Shown one piece after another: positions 47,552-60,190 of a DNA stretch of 64,000 bases (the stretch's first letter is position 1; the number at the start of each line of letters is the position of its first letter). The notes under the pieces were generated by a model. That model worked only from the letters and a program-made list of their open reading frames with translations, ran no database searches and was not told the origin of the DNA. The stretch is from Elymus sibiricus. Lineage: Eukaryota; Streptophyta; Magnoliopsida; Poales; Poaceae. A program made the position numbers and the translations under genes. The stretch is from NCBI GenBank assembly GCA_039707655.1, contig CM077664.1, forward strand, positions 30,306,781 through 30,370,780, in the 5' to 3' direction.

Positions 47552-50500
47552 CCAATTTATCTTTTCGAATATTTTGTGGGATTATTTGCCTTTTTGAATG
47601 ATTTTCGAATTTGGTTTCTTGGTTTGGACTTGAGAGATTCTTTGAACTCTCTTCCTAAGTGATCCAACACCTTCAACACCTTGCCAATATCTTGTCTCAC
47701 ACCCTTTGACCTAAACCCTAATTTTATTCTTCCAAAATATTTCATTTATCCCTTTGGAAATGTCTATCTTCACTAGGGGTTGTGAAGCAACCTATAGTTT
47801 TGCTGGTCAGAAAATTTCCATATTAATACCACATCTTCTTGACATCATCTACTTCCACAATTTCCAAAAATATTTCATTATCCAGTACAAAATTTTGTCC
47901 AGAATATTCCTTTTACCTTCTAGACAGAATTGACCCTTTGTGAAGCAACATATATTCCCATGACGCCGAAAATTCCGAAATTAATTCCTGGGATACTAGG
48001 AGTCATATCTTTCCACAATCTCTAAAAACATCTCCTAGTCCAGTGCAATTTTTCAGCAAAAATATTCTGACAAGCTTCTGGTCATTTCAGACCTTTGTGA
48101 AGGAAGTACCATCTAGGAGCACCCATTTGATCTGAAATTTTTATGGCATATTGCCACTACCAAATAACCTCCCAATACCAATTTCCAACTCCAGAAGTGC
48201 ATCCATGTGAGTGCAACAACCTCACCAAGTTTCTGAACCAGATTGTGAGTTGTACATGAACTAGGCTCAAATCTTTGCAAAAGTGTCTCAAAACCCTCCG
48301 GTATGTACTCCTTCCAACCCAGAACACACCAGACAACTCGTTTGGCTCAATCCCCACCTCATTTCTTCTCTGGAACCCTCCAAAGATCTTAGCCAGAAGC
48401 TGTTCTTGATGCTACCCTTCAGCTCAGGATGCACCTAGCCGATTCAGTGGCACAGAGAGGCTACGTGCCCTACGGTAGACGCTCTGGACAAAGTTTGCCA
48501 GGCGTGCGTGGCCTCCAGGTGCCAGCACTCGTGGTGAGCACGACGTTGGCTTGCCTGTGCACGCGCTCTACGCGTCCAGACGCTCGAACACGATCACTCC
48601 GGCCACCCCGCGTCACCGTACCTTGTCTGGTCGTGCCGAAGTCGTCGCCGCCACCCACGTACCCTCCACCAGAGTCTTCCCCTCGCCGGAAACGCCCTCG
48701 CCGGCCGCCACCGAACGCCGTCACTGTGGCGCCCGTGCTGCCACTGTGGCCGCGCTGGCTGTCCTCTTCCTCCCGTCGAGCCATCGCGTCGCCATAACTC
48801 ACCTGCGCTCCCCCATCACTTCGCCCGCGCCGCGACAGCCAGCTTGCCGTCCTTGCTCTGGCGACGTGGTCGTTGCGCCGCTCGGTTCTAGAACCCTCCC
48901 TCCCGCCTATAAATTGCCCGCCCGGCTCGTCCCAGCTCCTCACCGCACTCCCTCCACCTCCAATCGAGCCCCAGCTCGCCGAGCCAACGCGGGGAGGCCC
49001 TCTGGCCTCGCATCTCGCCGGAGTACTGCCGCCGAGCTAGCTCCGCCCCCCAGCACGCTCCACTCCACCCCAGCCTCGCCCGACCTCACCCCCGAGCTCA
49101 TCAAGCTCTCCTGGTGCTCCTCGACCCCTTGCCCAGCCGGAACGCTGCTGGAGTTGCCGTCCCCGACGGCCACCGAAAGCAGCCACCGCCGGAGAGGAAG
49201 GGGGCGACGCCGTCCGGCCATCTGTCGTCAAGCTGCGGGTACGTACGGCTCCGCCTCCACCTGCTCGACTCATCCCCGTCATCTCCCAACCTCGCCACCG
49301 TTCCTATCGCCGGCGACCATCGCCGGAGAGCCGCGCTGCTCTGTTCTCTCTCTCCCTCCTTTTAAATCTAACAGCGGACCCCACACGTCAGCGGCTCAGG
49401 CCCCGCGCCCGAAGCGGTATAATTGGAGGCGCCCCTCCACTTTATGTCTTCGACGTGACCCGCTGTGGGTTTTTTCTGTTTTTGCTTAAATTCATTTTTA
49501 ATCCAGAAATTTGACCAGACTTTGACCAGCCATTTCTTTTAAACCACAAGTCCAATTGAATTGATTCTTTTTGCAACAGTTTGGTATTGAGCCCCTCTAT
49601 TTTCTGGCCAAATTTGGTATTTTTCCAATGTTCACAGAATTTTTGGTCAACAAAAAGGCTCTACATAACATTTTTTTTTGCTATTTAAAAATCTTTTCAG
49701 AAGGAAATTATTGTGGAATTGAAGACCAGAAGTTTGTTGGCACTCCACTTGAGCAAGGCAAGCCACATCATCCATTGCATAAGGCATTACAATAGTGTTG
49801 GCTTTATAATAGATCATTTTGCATTTAATTCAATTTAAATATGCCATATTCCATATTCTTTGATATATTGCAATAACCCTGCCATGTTAGCTCATTTGTC
49901 CAACATAGCTAATATAACCAGTAACTTGTTGAATAACACTTTGATGGTTGATCAAGTGCCACCGACCCGGACTTACCCGTGCAGCCACATGTGCCGGAAT
50001 GGGACGGCCTTGACTTGGTCTGACCGCGTGCTCTTTTACCGGTACCACCAAAGAGGGGAGGTTATGCGTGCGTGCTGCCCTGATCAGGTAGACGACGATA
50101 ACCTCGTGAGCCCCAAGTTATTGCAGGCGACCCCGTTTGGGACAGTTTAGTTGGCCACGGTGGTGGCAGGTGTCAGGAGTGACACAGGGGCCACCCAGGG
50201 CAAGACCCGAAGGGGGAATGATTGTCGGTGGTACGATAGAGGAGTTACGGGTTAGACAAGTTTCGTTGGACGAATGTCCATGGTGTGGGTAACGTGCGCA
50301 ACCTCTGCAGAGTGTAAGAATCTATTTGAATAGCCGCGTCCACGGTAATGGACACAGTCCACACTAGGTCACACTGTGTGGTCAATGATACGTCTCCGTC
50401 GTATCTATAATTTTTGATTGTTTCATGCCAATATTCTACCACTTTGACATATTTTTGGCAACATTTTATATTATTTTTGGGACTAACATACTGATCCAGT

Positions 50501-51919
50501 GCCCAGTGCCAGTTCCTGTTTTCTGCTTGTTTTTTGCTTCACAGAAAATCCATATCAAACGAAGTCCAAATGCAATAAAATTTTACGGCGAATTATTTTG
50601 GAATACATGTGATTTTTGGGAGGTGGGATCAACGCAAGGCGGTGCTCGTGGGCCCCACGAGGCACCAGGGCACGCCAGGGGGGGCCAGGTGCGCCGCGGT
50701 GCCTCGTGAGGCCCTTGTAGGTCGGTTGGTGCTATTCTTCGGGCGCAAGGAAGCTAATATCCATAAAAAAATCGTGTTAAAATCTCAGCGCAATCGGAGT
50801 TACGGATCTCCGGGAATTTAAGAAACGGTGAAGGGCCAGAAAACAGGAGCGCGAAACAGAAGAGAACAAAGAGAGAGATCCAATCTCGGAGGGGCTCATG
50901 CCCCTCCGCCGCCATGGCATCCATGGACCAGAGGGGAAACTCCCCTCCCATCTAGGGGGGAGGCCAAGGAAGAAGAAGAAGGAGGGGGGCTCTCCCCCCC
51001 CTCTCTCCCGGTGGCGCCGGAACGCCGCCGGGGCAATCATCGTGATGGCGATCTACACCAACAACTTCGCCGCCGTCACCACCAACTCTCTCCCCCTCTT
51101 TGCAGCGGTGTAACACCTCTTCTCCCCGCTGTAATCTCTACTTAAACATGGTGCTTAATGCGACATATTATTATCCAATGATTTGTGGCCATCCTATCAT
51201 GTTTGAGTAGATTCGTTTTGTCCTATGGGTTGATTGATGATCGTGATTGGTTTGAGTTGTATGTTTTATTTTGGTGCTGTCCTATGGTTCCCTCCGTGTC
51301 GCGCAAGCGTGAGGGATTCCCGCTGCAGGGTTTGCAATACGTTCATAACTCTCTTATGGTGGGCGGGTAGAGTGACAGAAGCTTACACCCGAGTATGGGG
51401 GTTGTTGCGTATGGGAGTAAAGAGGACTTGATACTTAATGCTATGGTTGGGTTTTACCTTAATGATCTTTGGTAGTCGCGGATGCTTGCTAGATTTCCAA
51501 TCATAAGTGCATATGATCCAAGTACGGAAATTATGTTAGCTCATGCCTCTCCCTCATATAAAATTGCAACCATGATTACCGGTCTAGTTATCGATTGCCT
51601 AGGGACAAATCATTCTCTTGTGTTACAAAAGCTTTCTACTAAACAACTAACTTTTATTATCTTGCAAATTACTCGTAGTTTTATTCTCGGAAAGTACTTC
51701 TAGTTTTATTCTTGCAAAACTATCCTATCACCTACAAAATAGTTTCATACTTGTTCTAGGTAAAGCGAACGTTAAGTGCGCGTAGAGTTGTATCGGTGGT
51801 CGATAGAACTTGAAGGGAATATTAATTCTACCTTTAGCTCCTCGTTGGGTTTGACACTCTTATTTATCGAAAAAGCTACAATTGATCCCCTATACTTGTG
51901 GGTTATCAAGACCTTTTTT

Positions 51920-51936
51920 TGGCGCCGTTGCTGGGG
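51920..51936 (+). promoter_or_regulatory. Primer-binding site (tRNA-Asp type)
   Basis: TGGCGCCGTTGCTGGGG lies 11 bases after the left LTR end. It complements the 3' end of plant tRNA-Asp except for one position (T for C). Confidence 0.82.
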
Positions 51937-52057
51937 AGCAATAGCGTGGGGTTGATATTCTCGTGTGTGCTTGTTTGCTTTGTCACTAAGTAGATTTTAT
52001 TTTCTATCACTAAGTAGTTTTTTATTTTCTGTTCTAAGTTGTTTTATATCTTTAGTT

Positions 52058-53407
52058 ATGAATATGGAACACGAAACACCAAAAAAATTAGTTGTACTTG
52101 CTACTCATGGAGATGGGGAACCTCCTAAAACCCTCGATGCTCGTTATGTGGAAAACATTAAATACTACTTTGATAATCCTGATAAAACTCCGTTCAATTT
52201 GATAATGGGAGTTACTTTGGATCAACGGGAATACTTTAGGGATTATCGCTTGTCTCAAAAAGGGAAACTCTTATGGGATCAAATTCATTATTTGCATTGG
52301 TATGCTCGGGATTTATGCTTAAGATATGATTATACTTGCTGCTCTAGGATGAAGGCTCCACACCTTCCCTTTTCATGTGAATTTAATGATAATGAAACAT
52401 TGGCTTCTTATGCTAATGGTATATATGATTACTATGATGTGGAAAGAATAGAAGAATTTGTTGCTTTTAAGGGTGCCTATGAAATTGAATCTTTGTTTGA
52501 AAAGTATGAAGATTGTGATGATGCCGTTTACAGATCTGAAAATTTTGTTATACTTAAATATTGCTATGAGAATTATAAATGCAATGCCGATATTGATGAA
52601 TTTATTGAGAACGTCTCTACTGTCCAAGAAGAGACTAATATTTTGCAGGAATCTATGGAAGAAGAAATTGATGACACTATGAACTCATTGGATGAAAAAG
52701 TTGATGAGGAGAGTGAAGAACAAAAGGAGGAAGAGCGGATTAGCTACCCGTGCCCACCTTCTAATGAGAGTAACTCTTCAACTCATACATTGTTTAATTA
52801 CCCTTCATGCTTACCGAAGGATGAATGCTATGATAATTGCTATGATCCCTTTGATTCGTTTGAAATATCCCTTTTTGATGAAACTGATGCTTGCTATGCT
52901 TGTGGCCATGATGCCAATATGAATTATGCTTATGGAGATGAACTTGCTATAGTTCCTTATGTTAAACATGAAATTGTTGCTATTGCACCCACACATGATA
53001 GTCCTATTATCTTTTTAAATTCTCCCAACTACACTGTATCGAAGAAGTTTGCGCTTATTTAGAATTATATTGATGGGTTGCGTTTTACTATTGCACATGA
53101 TGATTTTGATGAATATAATATGCATGTGCTTGCTGCTCCTACTTGCAATTATTATGAGAGAGGAACTACATCTCCGCCTCTCTATGTTTCCAATACGATA
53201 AAATTGGAAGAAACTGTTTATACTATGCATTGGCCTTTACTTGATGTGCATGAATTGTTCTTTTATGACATGCCGATGCATAGGAAGAGAGTTAGACTTC
53301 TTCATTGCATGATATATGTTGCTTGGTGCTCACTACTAAATTACAAATCATTGTTAATTAAAATTGGCTTTGATATACCTTGGGATCTGGGTGGATCGAT
53401 TACTTGA
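52058..53407 (+). pseudogene. Single long ORF of the Athila-type element, one internal TAG
   Basis: The first good start is the ATG at 52058. 334 codons are open to TAG 53060-53062, and the same frame continues 115 codons to TGA 53405-53407, 449 codons in total. It has no similarity I recognise to gag or pol. The N-terminal part (RYVENIKYYFDNPDKTPFN, LDQREYFRDYRLSQKGKLLW) looks globular. The middle is a Glu-rich coiled-coil-like stretch (EETNILQESMEEEIDD), and later parts are rich in Tyr, Cys, Asp and Asn (ECYDNCYDPFDSFEISLFD). Frames of this type recur in cereal non-autonomous LTR elements. Function unknown. Confidence 0.6.
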
Positions 53408-56400
53408 GCACTTTATGCCTAGCTTAATGGCTTTAAAGAAAGCGCTGCCAGGGAGACAACCCGGAAGTTTTAGAGAGTCATTTATTTCTGTTGAGTGCTT
53501 TTATAAAGTTTAAAAACAAAAAAAAAATATAGAGGGTAACCTAAAAATTTTACAAAAAGAAAAGTGAAAGTGAGACAGATGAGCAATGTGGAAGTGGGGG
53601 CTAGCCTTGAACTTTGTTCGTGCCCATGGAAACTTTGTGAACCTTGATTACAGAAACTTTTCAACAAAAATAATTATCCCCTTGTACAAATCCATTGTAT
53701 TATAAAAATAATGTGCCAAGATTTACCGTTAGGATGTTCAAATTGCTTGTTTGGTATGTGCGGTGCAAAAACAGAAACTTTTGCTGTAGTGCGTGAATTT
53801 AAATTTTTTACTGGAACATGGAAAAATTCTGAAATTTTTACACAGTACTTCTATGCAAATTTTTTATTTTTTCCTAATTTTTCAGAATTTTCGGAGTTAC
53901 AGAATTATGGTCAATGTTCAGATTACTACAGACCGTTCTGTTTTTGCCAGATTCTGTTTTTGATGCATTGTTTTGCTTGTTTTGATGAAACTATGGATTG
54001 TATCGGAAGGTATAAGCCATGGGGAAGTTAGAATACAGTAGGTATAATGCAAAAATAAAATATGAATGGGTTTGCAACAGTACTTAAAGTAGTGATTTGC
54101 TTTATTATATTAACGGATCTCACAAAGGTTTTGTTAAGTTTTGTGTGGATGAAGTGTTCGAAGATCGAGGTGGTATTGATATGAGAAGAATGAGGAGAGG
54201 CAAGACCTCAAGATTGGGGATGACCAAGGCACCCCAAGTAAATATTCAAGGAGACTCAAGCGTCTAAGCTTGGGGATGCCCCGGAAGGCATCCTATCTTT
54301 ATTCAACAATTATCGGTATGTCTCGGTTTTTGTTTTGTTCACATGATATGCGTAAATTCTTGGAGCGTCTTTTGTTTTTATTTTTCCCTTTTATTTTATG
54401 CACCATGCTGGTATGAGATAGTCCTTGGTTGATTTATAGAATGCTCTTTGCACTTCACTTATATCTTTTGAGTATGGCTCTATAGAATGCTTCATGTGCT
54501 TCACTTATATCATTTGAAGTTTGGATGCCTGTTTCTCTTGATATAGAAAACCGTTATTTGTAGAATGATTTTTTGCTTCACTTATATTTATTAGAGTGTG
54601 GTATTTTGTAGAAAGAATTAAACTCTCATGCTTCACTTATATCTGTTTAGAGAGTCAACAGGAATTGGTCATTCACATGGTTAGTCATAAAATCCTACAT
54701 AAAACTTGTAGATCACTGAATATAATATGTTTGATTCCTTGCAATAGTTTTGCAATATAGAGATGGTAATATGTGGGAGGTACTAGTGAATGATTGTGAT
54801 TTAGTAAGAATATTGGTGTTAAGGTTTGTGATTCCCGAAGCATGCACGTATAGTCTCTCGTTATGCTAAGAAGTTGGAGCATGATTTATTATTGATTGTC
54901 TTCCTTTGCGTGGAGGTCGGGGGCGCGCGATGGTTAACTCCTACCAACCTCCCCCCTAGGGGCATGCGTAGTAGTACTTTGCTTCGAGGGCTAATAAACT
55001 TTCGCAATAAGTATGTGAGTTCTTTATGACTAATGTGAATCCATGGATTATACGCACTCTCACCTTTCCGCAATTTGCTAGCCTCTTCGGTACCGTGCAT
55101 TGCCCTTTCTCACCTCGAGAGTCGGTGCAAACTTCGCCGGTGCATCCAAACCCCGTGATATGATACACTCTATCACACATAAGCCTCCCTATATCTTCCT
55201 CAAAACAGCCACCATACCTACCTATTATGGCATTTCCATAGCCATTTCGAGATATATTGCCATGCAACTTCCATCATCATCATATACATGACTAGAGCAT
55301 TCATTGTCATATTGCTTTACATGATCGTAAGACAGCTAGCATGATATTTCCATGGCTTGTCCGTTTTTTGATATCTTTGCTACGCTAGATCATTGCACAT
55401 CCTGGTACACTGCCAGAGGCATTCATATAGAGTCATACTTTGTTCTAGTATCGAGTTGTAATTTTTTGAGTTGTAAGTAAATAGAAGTGTGATGATCATC
55501 ATTATTCATTATTAGAGCATTGTCCCAGTGAGGAAAGGATGATGGAGACTATGATTCCCCCACAAGTCGGGATGAGACTTCGGACAAAAAAAAGAGAGAA
55601 AAAAAAGTGAGGCCAAAAAGAGCCCAAAAAAAAGAAAAAAAAGAAAAAAAGAGAAAACAAAAAAAAATGAAATGAGAGATAAAGAGAGAAGGGGCAATGT
55701 TACTATCCTTTACCACACTTGTGCTTCAGAGTAGCACCATATTTTTCATATAGAGAGTCTCCTATGCTTTCATTTTTATAAACTAGTGGGAATTTTCATT
55801 ATAGAACTTGGTTTGTATATTCCGATGATGGGCTTCCTCAATTGCCCGAGGTCTTGAGCAAGCAAGTTGGATGCACACCCACTTAGTTTTCAGTTTGAGC
55901 TTTCATACACTTATAGCTCTTAGTGCATCCGTTGCATGGCAATCCCTACTCCTCGCATTGACATCAATTGATGGGCATCTCCATAGCCCATTGATTAGCC
56001 ACGTCGATGTGAGACTTTCTTCCTTTTTTGTCTTCTCCATATTAACCTCTACCACCGCATTCTATTCCACCCGTAGTGCTATGTCCATGGCTTGCGCTCA
56101 TGTATTGCGTGGGGGTTGAAAAAGCTGAAGCGCGTTAAAAAGTATGAACCAATTGCTTGGCTGACACCAGGGTAGTACATGATTTATATTTTGTGTTAAG
56201 AAGATGGAGCATGACAAAGCTATATGATTTTGTAGGGATAGCGTTCTTTAGCATTTTTATTCTGAAAGGCATGATTGTTTGTTGGGATGCCTGAGTATTG
56301 ATGTCTTTATATCAAATTATAGACTATTGCTTTGAATCACCCGTGTCTTAATATTCATGCCATGATTAGATTATATGATCAAGATTATGCTAGGTGGCAT

Positions 56401-56470
56401 TCCACATCAAAAATTATCTTTTTTATCATTTACCTACTCGAGGACGAGCAGGAATTAAGCTTCGGGATGC
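53408..56470 (+). other. Non-coding interior of the Athila-type element
   Basis: No supported gene in about 3 kb. It starts with AGCGCTGCCAGGGAGACAAC, a conserved-looking block of this family, and contains AAGCTTGGGGATGCCCC near 54266-54282. A purine-rich AAAAAAGAAAAAAAAGA-type stretch lies at 55586-55690. The frames at 55100 and 55871 look like chance. Confidence 0.6.
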
Positions 56471-58566
56471 TGATACGTCTCCGTCGTACCTATAATTTTT
56501 GATTGTTTCATGCCAATATTCTACCACTTTCACATATTTTTGGCAACATTTTATATTATTTTTGGGACTAACATACTGATCCAGTGCCCAGTGCTAGTTC
56601 CTGTTTTTTGCTTGTTTTTTGCTTCACAGAAAATCCATATCAAACGAAGTCCACATGCAATAAAATTTTACGGAGAATTATTTTGGAATATATGTGATTT
56701 TTGGGAGGTGGAATCAATGCAAGGCAGTTCTCGTGGGCCTCACGAGGCACCAGGGCGCGCCAGGGGGGCCAGGCGCGCCGTGGTGCCTCGTGAGGCCCTC
56801 GTAGGTCGGTTGGTGCTATTCTTCGGGCACAAGGAAGCTAATATCCAGAAAAAATCGTGTTAAAATCTCAGCGCAATCGGAGTTACGGATCTCCGGGAAT
56901 TTAAGAAACGGTGAAGGGCCAGAAAACAGGAGCGCGAAACAGAAGAGAACAGAGAGAGAGATCCAATCTCGGAGGGGCTCCTGCCCCTCCGCCGCCATGG
57001 CAGCCATGGACTAGAGGGGAAACTCTCCTCCCATCTAGGGGGAGGCCAAGGAAGAAAAAGAAGGAGGGGGCCTGTCTCCCTCTCCCTCCCGGTGGCGCCG
57101 GAACGCCGCCGGGGCAATCATCGTGACGGCGATCTACACCAACAACTTCGCCGCCGTCACCACCAACTCTCTCCCCCTCTATGCAGCGGTGTAACACCTC
57201 TTCTCCCTGCTGTAATCTCTACTTAAACATGGTGCTTAATGCTACATATTATTATCCAATGATTTGTGGCCATCCTATGATGTTTGAGTAGATTCGTTTT
57301 GTCCTATGGGTTGATTGATGATCGTGATTGGTTTGAGTTGTATGTTTTATTTTGGTGCTGTCCTATGGTTCCCTCCATGTCGCGCAAGCGTGAGGGATTC
57401 CCGCTGTAGGGTTTGCAATACGTTCATAATTCTCTTATGGTGGCGGCTAGAGTGACAGAAGCTTACACCCGAGTAAGGGGGTTGTTGCGTATGGGAGTAA
57501 AGAGGACTTGATACTTAATGCTATGGTTGGGTTTTACCTTAATGATCTTTGGTAGTTGCGGATGCTTGCTAGAGTTCTAATCATAAGTGCATATGATCCA
57601 AGTATGGAAAGTATGTTAGCTCATGCCTCTCTCTCATATAAAATTGCAACAATGATTACCGGTCTAGTTATCGATTGCCTAGGGACAAATCATTCTCTTG
57701 TGTTACAAAAGCTTTCTACTAAACAACTAACTTTTGTTATCTTGCAAATTACTCGTAGTTTTATTCTCGCAAAGTACTTATAGTTTTATTCTTGCAAACC
57801 TATCCTATCACCTACAAAATAGTTTCATACTTGTTCTAGGTAAAGCGAACGTTGAGTGCGCGTAGAGTTGTATCGGTGGTCGATAGAACTTGAAGGGAAT
57901 ATTACTTCTACCTTTAGCTCCTCGTTGGGTTCGACACTCTTATTTATCGAAAAAGCGACAATTGATCCCCTATACTTGTGGGTTATCAGTCAACCGTAAT
58001 AATAATGATGGAAGAACTTGTCTTAAGCTCAGAGGTGACCGATGGGTCACGAGTGTTCCGGAAGCCATGGTGTGAACCCGGAAGAGAGTAAGTTGATAAC
58101 AGTAGGTGATCATCTTAAAGCATTGAACCTATTCATTGCCATGCTGTTGTTTGCTGCACTGTTTTGGTTGCTGTGAGCTTGCGAGTACATTCCAAGTACT
58201 CACCTGGCGTATCATGCCAGATGCAGGAGAAGCTGCGGATGGAGATCCCGATGGTTCGTGCTACGCTAACTAGGTCGTGTCCCAGCACTGTCCCTATGGG
58301 ATGGAGTGTCCCACACGATGTTCCGCTACGCTGTAGTCTTTCCACTAGTATTGAGGCCCTTGAGATGTTTTATAAATAATGTAGATATTGTCATAGCACG
58401 TGCAGTGCTCCTGGCCTCGCTATCCTATGTAATATCCGAGCTTGTACTTGTATCAAATCAATAAAGATCAGTTTTGTTCTGTTCCAAGTTGTTGTGTGTT
58501 TCCAGAAGACATGATCTTTGGGTTGGGAAGACAGGGTAAACCGGTCCTCTGAGCCGGGGTGCCACA

Positions 58567-60190
58567 TCCGTCCACCTCGCACATTTAGTTTCGTACGTTG
58601 TCTATGTTTCGTGCACCGCCGGCCCGCGTGGGTCATCTCTTTATGGGCCGTCAGCCATGTTCGGAAATTTGTTAGGATACATACAAGTGGGCTTTTTTAG
58701 AATCAGCAAAAAATAACAGACGTGTAAATCAGATAGCTTCATGGGTTCGAACTCATAACGTCCTGTCCGATTCAAGGGGAAACAATGAGCTAGCATATTC
58801 CACGTCTATTAGTCCCACCTCGCTCTCATGAAGTGATTCTCACCTTTTTATATACATTCACAACTTATCCAGAATATCAACCAGTCTCCTAAGGATCAAC
58901 AACTAGACGTGAGGACAGAGGAGAGTCTGGTGTGATGCAAGCTAATTAAACGAGGTGGGATGACTTGTAAAAGGAAAAGGAGGATTATGGGCACACACTT
59001 TGTGACAAAAACTGGATTGTGGGCTGGCTGGTATAATTAAAAGGAAGAAGAGGATTATGGCACACACTTTGTGACAAAAACAGGATTGTGGCTGCAAGAA
59101 TCAAACGAGACAAGACACCAACTAAAAAAGGATGAGACCTGCAGCTGCGTGGCCCACGAGGGGAAGAACGGGCTCTCCTCTCGGTCCTCCTCCTATCGAC
59201 AGCAGGAGGCGGCGGATCTGGCTACTCCGGCGTGGATCCGGCGACGAGCCAGATGATGGATCGAGGCGGAGGAGCAACGAGGCCGACGGAGAGGAAGGAG
59301 AAGGGAAAGCCGAGAGAGAAACGGAGCCAGAGATCCCGCCAGACGGGACGCTACCGTGGCTGGGGGGTGGAGCACGACCGAAGAGAGCAGCACGGATGAT
59401 GAGCTAGCAGGAGGAGGATGCATGGAGGCGGAGCGGCGCTGTCTTGATGATAAGACCGGACTGGGTGGTTGGGTACTCTTTTTAGGAACTGTTCTTGCCA
59501 ACTAGAACCTGCTACATCGTGCTCTTCGTGCTAGCACTAATTAGAAAATTTACATTTTGCGGGTGAGCACCGATTAGTATTACTTGGCTGTTGTGCATGC
59601 CTACCATATGTCACGAATACATTATAATTATATACAATAATTAAAAAACATGTGAGTGAACTATTGGAAACAAATATTTCTGAAGAGAGAATATATTTGC
59701 ATCTCACCGAAACCTGCTGACTATCACGATATTCCTCCACTATGGTTGTCACCGGTACCGTTGGTGAGACAAAGAGAAGAGAGGAATTAAGAGTAGAGAG
59801 AGTGTGACAACGATGCATCTTGGTCGCGTCCTCTTTCACTCCGCACCCCGGCCGGGGGTGGGGGAGGAGAGAAGCATGTGGTCGTGGCTACGACAACCAT
59901 GTCCTCCCATGCCCATCTCCATGACTTTACTCCTCTCAATTGTACCATCTCTCTCGCATCTCTGCACGCCCCAATCATGATCCCCATCTGGCGCAACGCA
60001 TCAACAAAAGAGTGTCAACCATTATAAATTCTTTACTTTCTATCCGTTCATCATGGGCAAGTATAAATATGAATTCATGATAAAATGAATTTAAAGATAT
60101 AGCTCAGTATCTCACTAAACTCTCAAATACCACATGAACTCTTAGATATATTTTATCCCCGGTGCAACGCACGGGCACATTTCCAAAATT
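58567..60190 (+). mobile_element. Helitron-like non-coding repeat, copy A
   Basis: It continues the sequence interrupted by the Gypsy element (from 26740). It ends with GGTGCAACGCACGGGCAC (60161-60178), the kind of sequence seen near 3' ends of grass non-autonomous Helitrons, but without the terminal CTAG. It contains GGGTTCGAACTC (58744) and the snRNA-type promoter described separately. No gene is supported; GC-rich 59130-59420 has only chance frames. Confidence 0.45.
58812..58854 (+). promoter_or_regulatory. snRNA-type promoter (USE plus TATA), copy A
   Basis: GTCCCACCTCG (58812-58822) differs by one base from the plant upstream sequence element RTCCCACATCG. TTTATATA (58847-58854) follows after exactly 24 bp, the spacing used by plant RNA polymerase III snRNA genes (U6, U3). 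A transcript would start near 58877. No known snRNA sequence follows. Confidence 0.55.

Larger units (their letters stand above)
50386..57988 (+). mobile_element. Non-autonomous Athila-type LTR retrotransposon
   Basis: LTRs 50386-51908 (1523 bp) and 56471-57988 (1518 bp) both begin TGATACGTCTCCGTCG and end GGGTTATCA. They differ by a few percent by eye. A perfect GTCAA duplication flanks the element (50381-50385, 57989-57993). The primer site is of tRNA-Asp type, and the purine-rich end is AAGCTTCGGGATGC. Inside is one long gene and about 3 kb of non-coding sequence with no gag, RT or integrase motif, so it must rely on proteins made elsewhere. The tRNA-Asp primer and overall layout point to an Athila-derived family. 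Confidence 0.93.
26805..58566 (+). mobile_element. Gypsy LTR retrotransposon hosting two other elements
   Basis: Starts TGTGACACCCTGG at 26805, ends GGGGTGCCACA at 58566, with a perfect 5-bp duplication TCCGT (26800-26804, 58567-58571). The order is 5' LTR (entered by a CACTA element), tRNA-Met-type primer site, an extra ORF, gag-protease-RT-RNase H, integrase, polypurine tract, 3' LTR (entered by an Athila-type element). Without the guests it would be about 12.2 kb with LTRs of about 3430 and 3426 bp. Domain order RT before integrase defines the Gypsy superfamily. The integrase C-terminus has a chromodomain-like segment, so it is probably a chromovirus. Frameshift, deletion and an altered protease site make it non-autonomous now. 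Confidence 0.95.
47533..58566 (+). repeat. 3' LTR of the Gypsy element (nested element 50386-57988 excluded)
   Basis: The LTR body is 47533-50385 plus 57994-58566, about 3426 bp, against about 3430 bp for the 5' LTR. The two copies align throughout by eye with scattered substitutions and small indels. It retains CTATAAATT at the putative promoter (about 48906) and the GAGTAC-7-GTACTC palindrome (58183-58201). Confidence 0.94.

Noticed and set aside
48551..49489. 312-codon plus frame in the 3' LTR and its minus-strand shadows
   Set aside because: GC-rich LTR sequence. The matching stretch of the 5' LTR (27740-28700) does not keep the same frame, so it is not coding.
55586..55690. Purine-rich stretch as the polypurine tract of the Athila-type element
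   Set aside because: It lies about 800 bp before the 3' LTR. The short purine-rich text directly before 56471 is the better candidate.
58744..58755. GGGTTCGAACTC as a tRNA or SINE B box
   Set aside because: No A box at the right distance upstream and no tRNA-like fold, so taken as part of the Helitron-like repeat.
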